Below are positions 6,705 through 13,752 of a DNA stretch of 24,433 nt, piece after piece. Source of the stretch: Pseudomonadota bacterium (GTDB lineage Bacteria > Pseudomonadota > Alphaproteobacteria > Sphingomonadales > Sphingomonadaceae); contig JAFAGN010000140.1 in the NCBI GenBank assembly GCA_023422695.1, positions 1 to 24,433 on the forward strand, in the 5' to 3' direction. Numbering within the stretch: position 1 is the stretch's first letter; each line of letters starts with the position of its first letter. The notes under the pieces are model-generated. The model had not been told where the DNA came from, did no database searches, and saw nothing but the letters and a program-made list of their open reading frames with translations. Both the position numbers and the translations under genes were made by a program.

Positions 6705-9700
6705 ATGTCGCGTCTGTTCATCAACCGTCCCATCTTTGCCTGGGTGCTGGCAATCATCGTGATGCTGGGCGGGGTCGGCGCGCTGTTCGCGCTGCCGATC
6801 GAACAATATCCCGACATCGCCCCGACACAGGTCAACATTCGCGCGAGCTATCCCGGCGCCTCGGCCGAGGCGATCGAGAACAGCGTCACGCAGGTGCTGG
6901 AACAACAGCTGACCGGGATCGACGGGCTGCTTTATTTCAGTTCGCAATCGAGCGCGCGCGGACAAGCCAGCATCACCGCCATCTTTGCCAAGGGGACCGA
7001 TCCCGACATCGCGCAGGTGCAGGTGCAGAACAAGATCCAGTCGGCGATCTCGCGCCTGCCCGCCCAGGTGCAGCAGCAGGGGGTGCGCGTTACCAAATCC
7101 AATTCGGACACGCTGCTGCTCGTCGGCATTTATGACGCGACCGACACGCGCGCCAATACCGACATTGCCGACTATATGACATCGAACGTCCAGGATCCGC
7201 TGTCGCGGGTCGAGGGGGTCGGCGACGTCAACATCTTCGGCGCCCCGCACGCCATGCGCATCTGGCTGAACCCGCAGCGACTCGCCGCGGTGTCGCTGAT
7301 GCCCAGCGATGTGATAACCGCAATTACCGCGCAGAATAGCGAGGTCGCGGCGGGCGAGGTCGGCGGCTTGCCGTCGCCGCAGGGCCAGATGCTCAACGCC
7401 ACCGTCACCGCGCAGTCGCGGCTGCAAACGGTCGAGCAGTTCGAAAACATCGTCCTCAAGACGTTGCCCGACGGATCGAGCGTGCGGATCAAAGATATTG
7501 CGCGGGTCGAAATCGGCGCCGAAAATTACAGCCTGGTCAGCCGCATCAACGGCCACCCTGGTGCGGGCATGGCGATTTCGCTGTCACCCGGGGCTGACGC
7601 GCTGGAGACTGCCGAACGCGTCAAGGCGCGTATGGTCGAGCTGGCTGCCGATTTCCCCGATGGCCTCACCTACAGCTATGCCAATGATTCCACCGCGTTC
7701 ATCAAGCTGTCGGTGAGCGAGGTCCAGAAATCGCTGATCGAAGCGATCCTGCTCGTCATCGTCGTGATGTTTGTGTTCCTGCAAAGCTGGCGCGCGGTGC
7801 TGATCCCGGCGATCGCGGTGCCGGTGGTGCTGCTCGGCACCTTTGCCATTTTCTATATCGCTGGGTTCAGCATCAACACGCTGACCCTGTTCGGACTGAC
7901 GCTGGCGATCGGGCTGCTCGTCGACGACGCGATCGTCGTCGTCGAAAATGTCGAGCGCTTGATGGAAGAAAATCCCGGCATGTCGGCGCGCGAGGCGACG
8001 ATCCAGTCGATGAAGGAATTGCAGGTCGCGCTGATCGCGATCGGGCTCGTCCTCTCGGCGGTGTTCCTGCCGATGGCCTTTTTCGGCGGCTCGACCGGCG
8101 TCATCTATCGCCAGTTTTCGGTCACCATCATTTCCGCGATGATGCTGTCGGTGCTCGTCGCCCTGATCCTCAGTCCGGCGCTGACCTCGACGCTGCTCAA
8201 GCCAAAGTCGCATGGCGCTCCATCAACCGGCGGCCGCTTTGCGCGCGCGCGCGCCATGCTCGAACGCGCCAAGAACGGCTTCAACACACGCTTCGATCGC
8301 ACCGTCGATCGCTATGTCGGTAGCGTGTCGGCGGTGGTTGACCGCAAATGGCTGTTTCTGGGCATCTATCTCGTCATTCTCGCCGTGCTGGCGATCCTGT
8401 TCCTGCGTCTGCCCAGCGGCTTTCTGCCCGGTGAAGATCAGGGGCGCGTCCAGGTCCAGTTCCGCCTGCCCGCGGGGGCCACGCAGGCCCGCACGCTCGA
8501 GGTGCGCGACATCATCGAAAAATATCTGCTGGCGCAGGAAAAGGCGAATACCCAAACGCTGTTCCTGTTTACCGGCGGCGGCGGCGGAGCGGGCGGCCAG
8601 AACAGCGGCCAGGGGTTCATCAACCTGACCCATTGGGACAATCGCGAGGGCGCCGAGAACACCGCCGATGCGATTGCCGAACGGACGCGCAATGCGATGC
8701 GCGGGCTGCGCGATGCCGAAGTGTTCGCGCTCGTCCCCGGCGCCGTGCGCGGCCTCGGCGACAGTTCGGGCTTCACCATGCAGCTCCAGAATCGCGGCGG
8801 GATGAGCCGTCAGGACTTCGTCGCGGCGCGCGACCGGCTGCTCGCCATGGCCAATGCCAACCCCAAGCTGACCTCGGTGCGGCTCAGCGACTTGCCCGAT
8901 ATTGCGTCGCTCAAGATCGACGTCGACACCCAGCGACTGACCGCCTTTGGCATCAACAACAATGATGTGAACGCCACCCTGGCAACGGCATGGGGCGGCC
9001 GTTACGTCAATGATTTCATCGACGAAGGCCGCGTCAAGCGCGTCTATGTTCAGGGCGATGCGCCGTACCGCGCCAAGCCCGAAGACCTCGGCCAATGGTA
9101 TGTGCGGTCCACCGACGGAGCGATGTCGCCCTTCTCGGCCTTTGCCCGCACCGGCTGGGCGACGACCCCCAGCAGCACCTCGCGCTTTCAGGGGGTCGCC
9201 GCGTTCGAAATCTCGGGCCAGCCCGCCCCCGGCACCAGTTCGGGCGAGGCGATGGACGAAATGGAAGCGATGGCGGAGCAGATTCCGGGTACCAGCGTCG
9301 CCTGGTCGGGTTCCTCCTTTCAGGAACGGCTGTCGTCGGGGCAGGCGCCCTTGCTCTATGCCATCTCGCTGCTCGTGGTCTTTCTGTGCCTCGCGGCGCT
9401 GTACGAAAGCTGGACGATCCCGCTCGCGGTGATCCTGATCATCCCGCTCGGGCTGATCGGCGCGGTCGCCGCGGTGTCGTTGCGCGGGCTGGAGAACGAC
9501 GTCTATCTGCAGATCGGCCTGCTCACGACGATGGGGCTCGCGGCCAAGAATGCGATCTTGATGATCGAATTTGCCGAACAGGAAGAACGCAAGGGCAAAC
9601 GCGTGATCGAGGCGGCGATCGCCGCGGCGCGCATCCGCCTGCGGCCGATCCTGATGACCAGCTTTGCCTTCATCTTCGGCGTGTTGCCGCTGGCGATCGC

Positions 9701-9899
9701 AACCGGTGCGGGCGCAAACAGCCGCGTCGCGATCGGCACGTCGGTGATCGGCGGGATGCTGACCGCCGCTTTCCTCGCGATCTTTTTCATCCCGCTGTTC
9801 TTCGTCCTCGTGCGCCGCGGCGTGCGCGACGGGATCGCGGCAGTTCGCAAGCGCTTCGACAAGGGCAAGGCCGACGGCGGCGCCGAGGTGCCCGCATGA
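6705..9899 (+). CDS. RND multidrug efflux transporter, HAE1 family (AcrB type)
   Basis: This is a predicted 1064-residue inner-membrane proton-driven exporter, full length for the HAE1 family. The protein opens with the usual FINRPIFAWVLAIIVMLGG transmembrane segment (5-23). A large periplasmic porter/docking domain follows, then transmembrane helices 2-6 (about 340-500), the second porter domain and helices 8-12. The proton relay is intact: D407 and D408 in LAIGLLVDDAIVVVEN (at the same numbers as in E. coli AcrB) and K948 in GLAAKNAILMIEFAEQ. A glycine-rich stretch (GGGGGAGGQNSGQGF) lies near residue 625, where AcrB homologues also have a flexible loop. It is the second gene of a three-gene pump operon, and its TGA overlaps the ATG of the outer-membrane factor. 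The substrate range is unknown; HAE1 pumps usually export hydrophobic or amphiphilic drugs, dyes and solvents. Confidence 0.97.
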   Translation: MSRLFINRPIFAWVLAIIVMLGGVGALFALPIEQYPDIAPTQVNIRASYPGASAEAIENSVTQVLEQQLTGIDGLLYFSSQSSARGQASITAIFAKGTDPDIAQVQVQNKIQSAISRLPAQVQQQGVRVTKSNSDTLLLVGIYDATDTRANTDIADYMTSNVQDPLSRVEGVGDVNIFGAPHAMRIWLNPQRLAAVSLMPSDVITAITAQNSEVAAGEVGGLPSPQGQMLNATVTAQSRLQTVEQFENIVLKTLPDGSSVRIKDIARVEIGAENYSLVSRINGHPGAGMAISLSPGADALETAERVKARMVELAADFPDGLTYSYANDSTAFIKLSVSEVQKSLIEAILLVIVVMFVFLQSWRAVLIPAIAVPVVLLGTFAIFYIAGFSINTLTLFGLTLAIGLLVDDAIVVVENVERLMEENPGMSAREATIQSMKELQVALIAIGLVLSAVFLPMAFFGGSTGVIYRQFSVTIISAMMLSVLVALILSPALTSTLLKPKSHGAPSTGGRFARARAMLERAKNGFNTRFDRTVDRYVGSVSAVVDRKWLFLGIYLVILAVLAILFLRLPSGFLPGEDQGRVQVQFRLPAGATQARTLEVRDIIEKYLLAQEKANTQTLFLFTGGGGGAGGQNSGQGFINLTHWDNREGAENTADAIAERTRNAMRGLRDAEVFALVPGAVRGLGDSSGFTMQLQNRGGMSRQDFVAARDRLLAMANANPKLTSVRLSDLPDIASLKIDVDTQRLTAFGINNNDVNATLATAWGGRYVNDFIDEGRVKRVYVQGDAPYRAKPEDLGQWYVRSTDGAMSPFSAFARTGWATTPSSTSRFQGVAAFEISGQPAPGTSSGEAMDEMEAMAEQIPGTSVAWSGSSFQERLSSGQAPLLYAISLLVVFLCLAALYESWTIPLAVILIIPLGLIGAVAAVSLRGLENDVYLQIGLLTTMGLAAKNAILMIEFAEQEERKGKRVIEAAIAAARIRLRPILMTSFAFIFGVLPLAIATGAGANSRVAIGTSVIGGMLTAAFLAIFFIPLFFVLVRRGVRDGIAAVRKRFDKGKADGGAEVPA

Positions 9900-11302
9900 T
9901 CGGCACCCGCGTCCTGCTGCTCGCCAGCACCCTCGCGGTCACGGGCTGTTCGCTGGCGCCCAAGACGGTGCTGCCGACGCCGCCTGTGCCGCAAAGCTGG
10001 CCGGTCGGCGACGCCTATCTGCTGCAAAGCGAGGCGGCGCTGCCGATCTTGTCGTACCAAAGCATATTCACCGACCCGCGGCTGCAGGCGCTGGCTGAAC
10101 AGGCGCTCTCCAACAACCGCGACCTGCGCGTTGCCTACGCCAATGTCGCCGCGGCGCGGGCGCAGGCGCGCGTCACCCGCGCCGGGCAATTTCCCGAAAT
10201 CGGGATCAGCGGCGGCGCAGGCTATTCCGACGGCGGCAGCACGAATGGCAGCGGCGACTTTTCGCTGCGCGGGGGCGTCACCGCGTTCGAGCTCGACCTG
10301 TTCGGCAAGCTCGCCAATCTGGCCGAGGCCGATCGCAACCGCGCGCTGGCGACCGAGGCCGCCTCGCGCACCGTGCGGCTCGCGCTGATCGCCAATCTCG
10401 CCGAAGCCTGGGCGACCTATGGCGCCGACCGCGACCTGCTCAAGATCGCCGAGGACACCGCCGCTAATGCGCGCGAAAGCGTGCGGCTGACCAAGGCGCG
10501 GCTCGACGGCGGGGTCGCGCCGCGCACCGACCTGCGCCAGGCCGAACAGATATTGGCGACCGCCGAAGATTCGATCGCGCAGCAAAGAACGGCGCTGGCG
10601 CAGGACGAAAATCTGATCCGCCTGCTCGTCGGCGGCGATGTCGATCGCGGGCTACTTCCCGCCGGGCTGAGCGAAGTGACCCCGTCGGTCGTGGAGTTGC
10701 CCGCAGGGGTCAGCTCGCAAATTCTGCTACGCCGCCCCGATGTGATCGAGGCCGAATATGCCCTGCGCGCCGCCAACGCCGACATCGGCGTCGCGCGCGC
10801 GCAGCTGTTCCCGTCGATTTCGCTCACCGGGCTGCTCGGTTTTGCGAGCAACGCGCTGTCGAGCCTGTTCGACAGCGGATCGTTCAACTGGTCGGCGGGC
10901 GGCGATATCACCGCGCCGATTTTCGATGCCGGGGGCCGCCGCGCCGGGGTGGCGGTGAGCGAGGCGCAGCGCGACGCCGCGCTCGCGGGCTATGAAAGCG
11001 CGATCCAGACCGCGTTTCGCGAGGTCGCCGACGCGCTGGCGGTGCAGGGTACGATCGCCGAACGCGTGCGCGCCGCCGCGGCGAACACCGCCGCCGCCGC
11101 CGACACCGCGACGCTGACCGATGCCCGCTACAAGGGCGGCGTCGACAGCTTCCTCGCCAGCCTCGACGCGCAGCGCAGCCTCTATGCGGCGCGGCGCAGC
11201 GAAATCGCGACGCAGCTGCTGCTCGTCCAGACCCGCATCGCACTGTTCCGCGCGCTGGGCGGCGATAGCGGCGCGGGGACTGAAACGGCGCCGCCGCGCT
11301 AA
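9896..11302 (+). CDS. Outer-membrane efflux factor, NodT/OprM-type lipoprotein
   Basis: This is a predicted 468-residue outer-membrane channel of the TolC superfamily (NodT family), the third component of the RND pump. The N-terminus is a lipoprotein signal with lipobox V15-T16-G17-C18. The canonical family segment LLRRPDVIEAEYALRAANAD begins at 277, followed by IGVARAQLFPSISLTG. Long alanine-rich helices on both sides are the two OEP repeats that form the alpha-barrel. The start ATG at 9896 overlaps the transporter's stop codon (ATGA), indicating translational coupling. Longer in-frame starts as far upstream as 9095 fall inside the transporter gene and would remove the signal sequence from the N-terminus. 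No clear terminator hairpin follows the stop. Confidence 0.95.
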   Translation: MIGTRVLLLASTLAVTGCSLAPKTVLPTPPVPQSWPVGDAYLLQSEAALPILSYQSIFTDPRLQALAEQALSNNRDLRVAYANVAAARAQARVTRAGQFPEIGISGGAGYSDGGSTNGSGDFSLRGGVTAFELDLFGKLANLAEADRNRALATEAASRTVRLALIANLAEAWATYGADRDLLKIAEDTAANARESVRLTKARLDGGVAPRTDLRQAEQILATAEDSIAQQRTALAQDENLIRLLVGGDVDRGLLPAGLSEVTPSVVELPAGVSSQILLRRPDVIEAEYALRAANADIGVARAQLFPSISLTGLLGFASNALSSLFDSGSFNWSAGGDITAPIFDAGGRRAGVAVSEAQRDAALAGYESAIQTAFREVADALAVQGTIAERVRAAAANTAAAADTATLTDARYKGGVDSFLASLDAQRSLYAARRSEIATQLLLVQTRIALFRALGGDSGAGTETAPPR

Positions 11303-11307
11303 AAATA

Positions 11308-11453
11308 TTTTGTACGAAGACACGCAAAGGCCGCGATTGCCGCGAGTCGGCTTTCTTTTCCTGTATAGTGACCAGCCGCATCGATGGAGAGACAATGGGC
11401 CTGTCGGCCCGAACCACCCTCTTCGTGGCTTTGTGGCTTCGTGCGAAACAAAT
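11308..11453. repeat. Imperfect inverted repeat in the gap before imuA
   Basis: The stretch TACGAAGACACGCAAAGGCC (11312-11331) and the complement of 11421-11453 (CACGAAGCCACAAAGCCACG) are related with small gaps. They form degenerate outward copies of a CACGAAG/CAAAG-type repeat of the kind scattered in sphingomonad intergenic DNA. A small GGGCC-TGTC-GGCCC hairpin (11397-11410) lies between them. This 220-base gap holds no gene I can support; the arms may mark an old repeat insertion between the efflux and mutasome operons. Confidence 0.35.
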
Positions 11454-11473
11454 TCGCTACGCCTTCGGATGGC

Positions 11474-11502
11474 TTGACATCTCCCCTCGCTCGCGCGCTA
11501 AT
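11474..11502 (+). promoter_or_regulatory. Putative sigma70-type promoter of imuA-imuB-dnaE2
   Basis: TTGACA (11474-11479) is a perfect -35 hexamer. After 17 bases comes GCTAAT (11497-11502), matching the last four bases of TATAAT. The LexA box begins two bases downstream, so LexA would cover the transcription start. The leader would be very short, roughly 10-15 bases, with AGGA at 11513-11516 as ribosome-binding site. Confidence 0.6.
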
Positions 11503-11503
11503 A

Positions 11504-11518
11504 GAACAAATCAGGAAC
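11504..11518. promoter_or_regulatory. LexA (SOS) box of the alphaproteobacterial type
   Basis: GAAC-AAATCAG-GAAC is an exact GAAC-N7-GAAC direct repeat, the reverse complement of the established alphaproteobacterial LexA motif GTTC-N7-GTTC. It lies between the -10 element and the imuA ATG (11523) and includes the AGGA ribosome-binding site. LexA binding would therefore block transcription initiation of the mutasome operon until DNA damage. Confidence 0.88.
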
Positions 11519-11522
11519 ATAT

Positions 11523-12311
11523 ATGCGCGAGTCGTCTCAACCTCTCGCCGGGCTGCGCCAGCGTATCGCCCGGCTGGCCGCCAGTGGCGGCCCGGCAAGC
11601 CGCCCTGCCGAGGGCTGGCTGGCAACGGGGCATGACGCCTTCGACGCCGCGGTCGGCGGCGGACTGGCAATCGGTCGCACCCATGAATTTTTCGCCGCCG
11701 ACGCGCTCGATGCGACAAGCGCCGCGGCCTTCGCCGCGCTTGTCGCGCTGCGCACCCCCGCCCAGACGCCCCTCATCTGGCTACGCACCATCGACGCCGG
11801 AAAACGCACCGGCCATATCTATGCTCCCGGCATCGCCGAACTCGGCGGCGATCCCGACCGGCTGCTCCTCATCGAAACCGCCGACCCCAAAATGCTGCTC
11901 GCCTGCGCGAACGACGCGATCCGCTGTACGGGGTCGGCAGCGGTGATCGTCGAAAGCTGGGGGAAATTTCCCCTGCTCGATCTCACCGCCGGGCGCCGCC
12001 TGACGCTGGGCGCGCGCGATGCCGGGACGACACTGCTGATGCTGCGCCTCAATGCCGCGCCGACGCCCAGCGTCGCCGAAACCCGCTGGAACATTGCCGC
12101 CGCCGCTTCGCGCGAACTCGAAGCGAACGCCCCCGGCGCCCCTGCCTTCGACCTCGAACTGCTGCGCTGGCGCGGCGGACCCGCCGGCGCCCGCTGGCGA
12201 CTGGACTGGAACCATGACGAAAAATGCTTCGGTGAAGCGGCGCTATCTGGCGCTGTTCTTCCCGTGGCTACCCGCCGAGCGGTTCACCCGCACGGCGCCG
12301 AAGCCGCCTGA
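11523..12311 (+). CDS. imuA: ImuA, RecA/SulA-like mutasome accessory protein
   Basis: This is a predicted 262-residue cytoplasmic protein of the ImuA (SulA-like/RecA-like) family. With ImuB and DnaE2 it supports SOS-induced mutagenic translesion synthesis. The order and the family's GWLATGHDAFDAAVGGGLAIG opening (31-51) identify it. The RecA-like core is present, but where RecA has its Walker A loop this protein has AADALDATSAAAF (58-70), with no GKT/S. ATP binding of the classical kind is therefore not expected, as is usual for ImuA. AGGA six bases before the ATG fixes the start. Its last 32 codons overlap the start of imuB in another frame by 98 bases, unusually long for coupled genes. Expression should be LexA-controlled from the box at 11504-11518. 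Confidence 0.88.
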   Translation: MRESSQPLAGLRQRIARLAASGGPASRPAEGWLATGHDAFDAAVGGGLAIGRTHEFFAADALDATSAAAFAALVALRTPAQTPLIWLRTIDAGKRTGHIYAPGIAELGGDPDRLLLIETADPKMLLACANDAIRCTGSAAVIVESWGKFPLLDLTAGRRLTLGARDAGTTLLMLRLNAAPTPSVAETRWNIAAAASRELEANAPGAPAFDLELLRWRGGPAGARWRLDWNHDEKCFGEAALSGAVLPVATRRAVHPHGAEAA

Positions 12312-13752
12312 CCTCCCGCTCGTCTTTGCCGAGAAGCAGCGCGGGGCGCTGCGCCTCGCCAGCATCGATGCCGCTGCAATGGCGCTCGGGCTGCGCGTCG
12401 GTATGCCGCTCGCCGATGCCCGGGCACAGGTTCCTGATCTGGCGATCGTCCCGCACGATCCTGTCCTCGACCAGCAGTGGCTCGACCGGCTGGCGCAGGG
12501 CTGTGCGCGCTACACTCCGCTCGTCGCGCTCGATGCCCCTGACGGGCTGATCCTCGACATTGCCGGGGCCGAGCATTTCCATGCGGGCGAAGCCGGGCTG
12601 ATCGCCGATGCCGAGATGCGCCTTACACGGCTCGGCATGACGCTTCGCCATGCACTCGGCCCGACCGCCGACGCGGCGCGCGCGCTCGCACGCTATCAGA
12701 CGCGCCCCGCCCCCGACGAAGCCAGCGCCATCCGCCGCCTGCCCGTCGCGGCGCTCGAACTCGAAGCCGAGGCGACGACCGCGCTCGTCCGCGCTGGATT
12801 GAAGACGATCGGCGATCTCGCGAGCCGCCCGATGGCGAATATTGCCGCACGCTTCGGCGCCGATGCCGCGATGGCGCTGCGCCGACTGCTTGGCGATGCC
12901 CCGAGCCCGCTCGCCCCGCGCATCGCACCGCCGCCGGTCGTCGCCGAACGCCGCTTTGCCGAGCCCATTTTGAGCACCATCCATGCGGCAAAAATTCTCG
13001 CCGAACTCGCCGACGAAGCGATCGTACAGCTCGCCGGGCGCGGCAGGGGTGGGCGGCATTTCCGTGCAACCTTCTTTCGCAGCGACGGGCTGGCCCGCAG
13101 TATCGAGATCGAGACCGGCCATTCGACGCGCGACACGGGACTGGTGATGCGGCTGTTCGCCGAACGGATGGACGGTTTGCGCGATCCGCTCGACCCCGGG
13201 TTCGGTTTCGACATGATCCGGCTTGCGGTGCCGCGGCTCGACCAGCTTTCCGCGACGCAATTGAAGCTCGAAGGCGGCGCGGTACGCGAAGCGGGGACCG
13301 ACGAGCTGGTCGACCGGCTCACGGTCCGGCTCGGCCGCGGCCGTGTGCGGCGCCTCCGCCCCGCCGACACCCATATTCCCGAACAGGCGCAGCTCGCACT
13401 TCCCGCGATCGACGCCCCGGAACCCCTGCCCTGGCAAAGGCCCGATCCGGGCGAACCGCCGACGCGGCCCTTCCATCTCTTCGATCCGCCGCAGCCGATC
13501 GAGGTGATCGCCGAGGTTCCCGACGGCCCGCCGCACCAGTTCCGCTGGCGCCGCGCGATGCACGCGGTGCGGCGCTACGAAGGTCCCGAACGGATCGCGA
13601 GCGAATGGTGGCGCCGCCGCGACAACGGCGGGCTGACCCGCGACTATTACCGTGTCGAGGACGTACACGGCCGCCGCTTCTGGCTTTTCCGCCACGGGCT
13701 TTACGATGAAAAGCCCGATCCGCGTTGGTATATCCACGGACTGTTCGCATGA
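12214..13752 (+). CDS. imuB: ImuB, catalytically inactive Y-family polymerase homologue
   Basis: This is a predicted 512-residue DinB/UmuC-like protein that acts as the hub of the mutasome, linking ImuA and DnaE2 to the sliding clamp. The N-terminus RYLALFFPWLPAER (10-23) aligns with the first strand of Y-family polymerases, but the acidic residue normally found there is replaced by hydrophobic ones. That is typical of ImuB and argues against polymerase activity. The little-finger and C-terminal regions follow. QLALP at 393-397 is a candidate, non-consensus clamp-binding peptide. I chose ATG 12214 because the conserved RYLALFF begins only 10 residues later and the next in-frame ATG is at codon 55. 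Earlier frame extension (to 12052) lies wholly within imuA. The stop overlaps the dnaE2 start by the ATGA arrangement. Confidence 0.9.
   Translation: MTKNASVKRRYLALFFPWLPAERFTRTAPKPPDLPLVFAEKQRGALRLASIDAAAMALGLRVGMPLADARAQVPDLAIVPHDPVLDQQWLDRLAQGCARYTPLVALDAPDGLILDIAGAEHFHAGEAGLIADAEMRLTRLGMTLRHALGPTADAARALARYQTRPAPDEASAIRRLPVAALELEAEATTALVRAGLKTIGDLASRPMANIAARFGADAAMALRRLLGDAPSPLAPRIAPPPVVAERRFAEPILSTIHAAKILAELADEAIVQLAGRGRGGRHFRATFFRSDGLARSIEIETGHSTRDTGLVMRLFAERMDGLRDPLDPGFGFDMIRLAVPRLDQLSATQLKLEGGAVREAGTDELVDRLTVRLGRGRVRRLRPADTHIPEQAQLALPAIDAPEPLPWQRPDPGEPPTRPFHLFDPPQPIEVIAEVPDGPPHQFRWRRAMHAVRRYEGPERIASEWWRRRDNGGLTRDYYRVEDVHGRRFWLFRHGLYDEKPDPRWYIHGLFA

Noticed and set aside
5553..7556. 667-codon minus-strand open frame opposite the efflux adaptor and transporter
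   Set aside because: It lies antisense to two clear genes and shows low-complexity shadow composition with no family motif.
11302..11311. AAAATATTTT just after the outer-membrane factor gene as a regulatory site
   Set aside because: It is a ten-base AT palindrome with no partner copy or promoter context, and is likely chance.
11395..11946. Plus-strand frame starting MGLSARTTLF with a GGAGAG upstream, between the efflux and mutasome operons
   Set aside because: The ribosome-binding site looks good, but the frame crosses the repeat, the imuA promoter and the LexA box and then runs into imuA out of frame with shadow-like composition.
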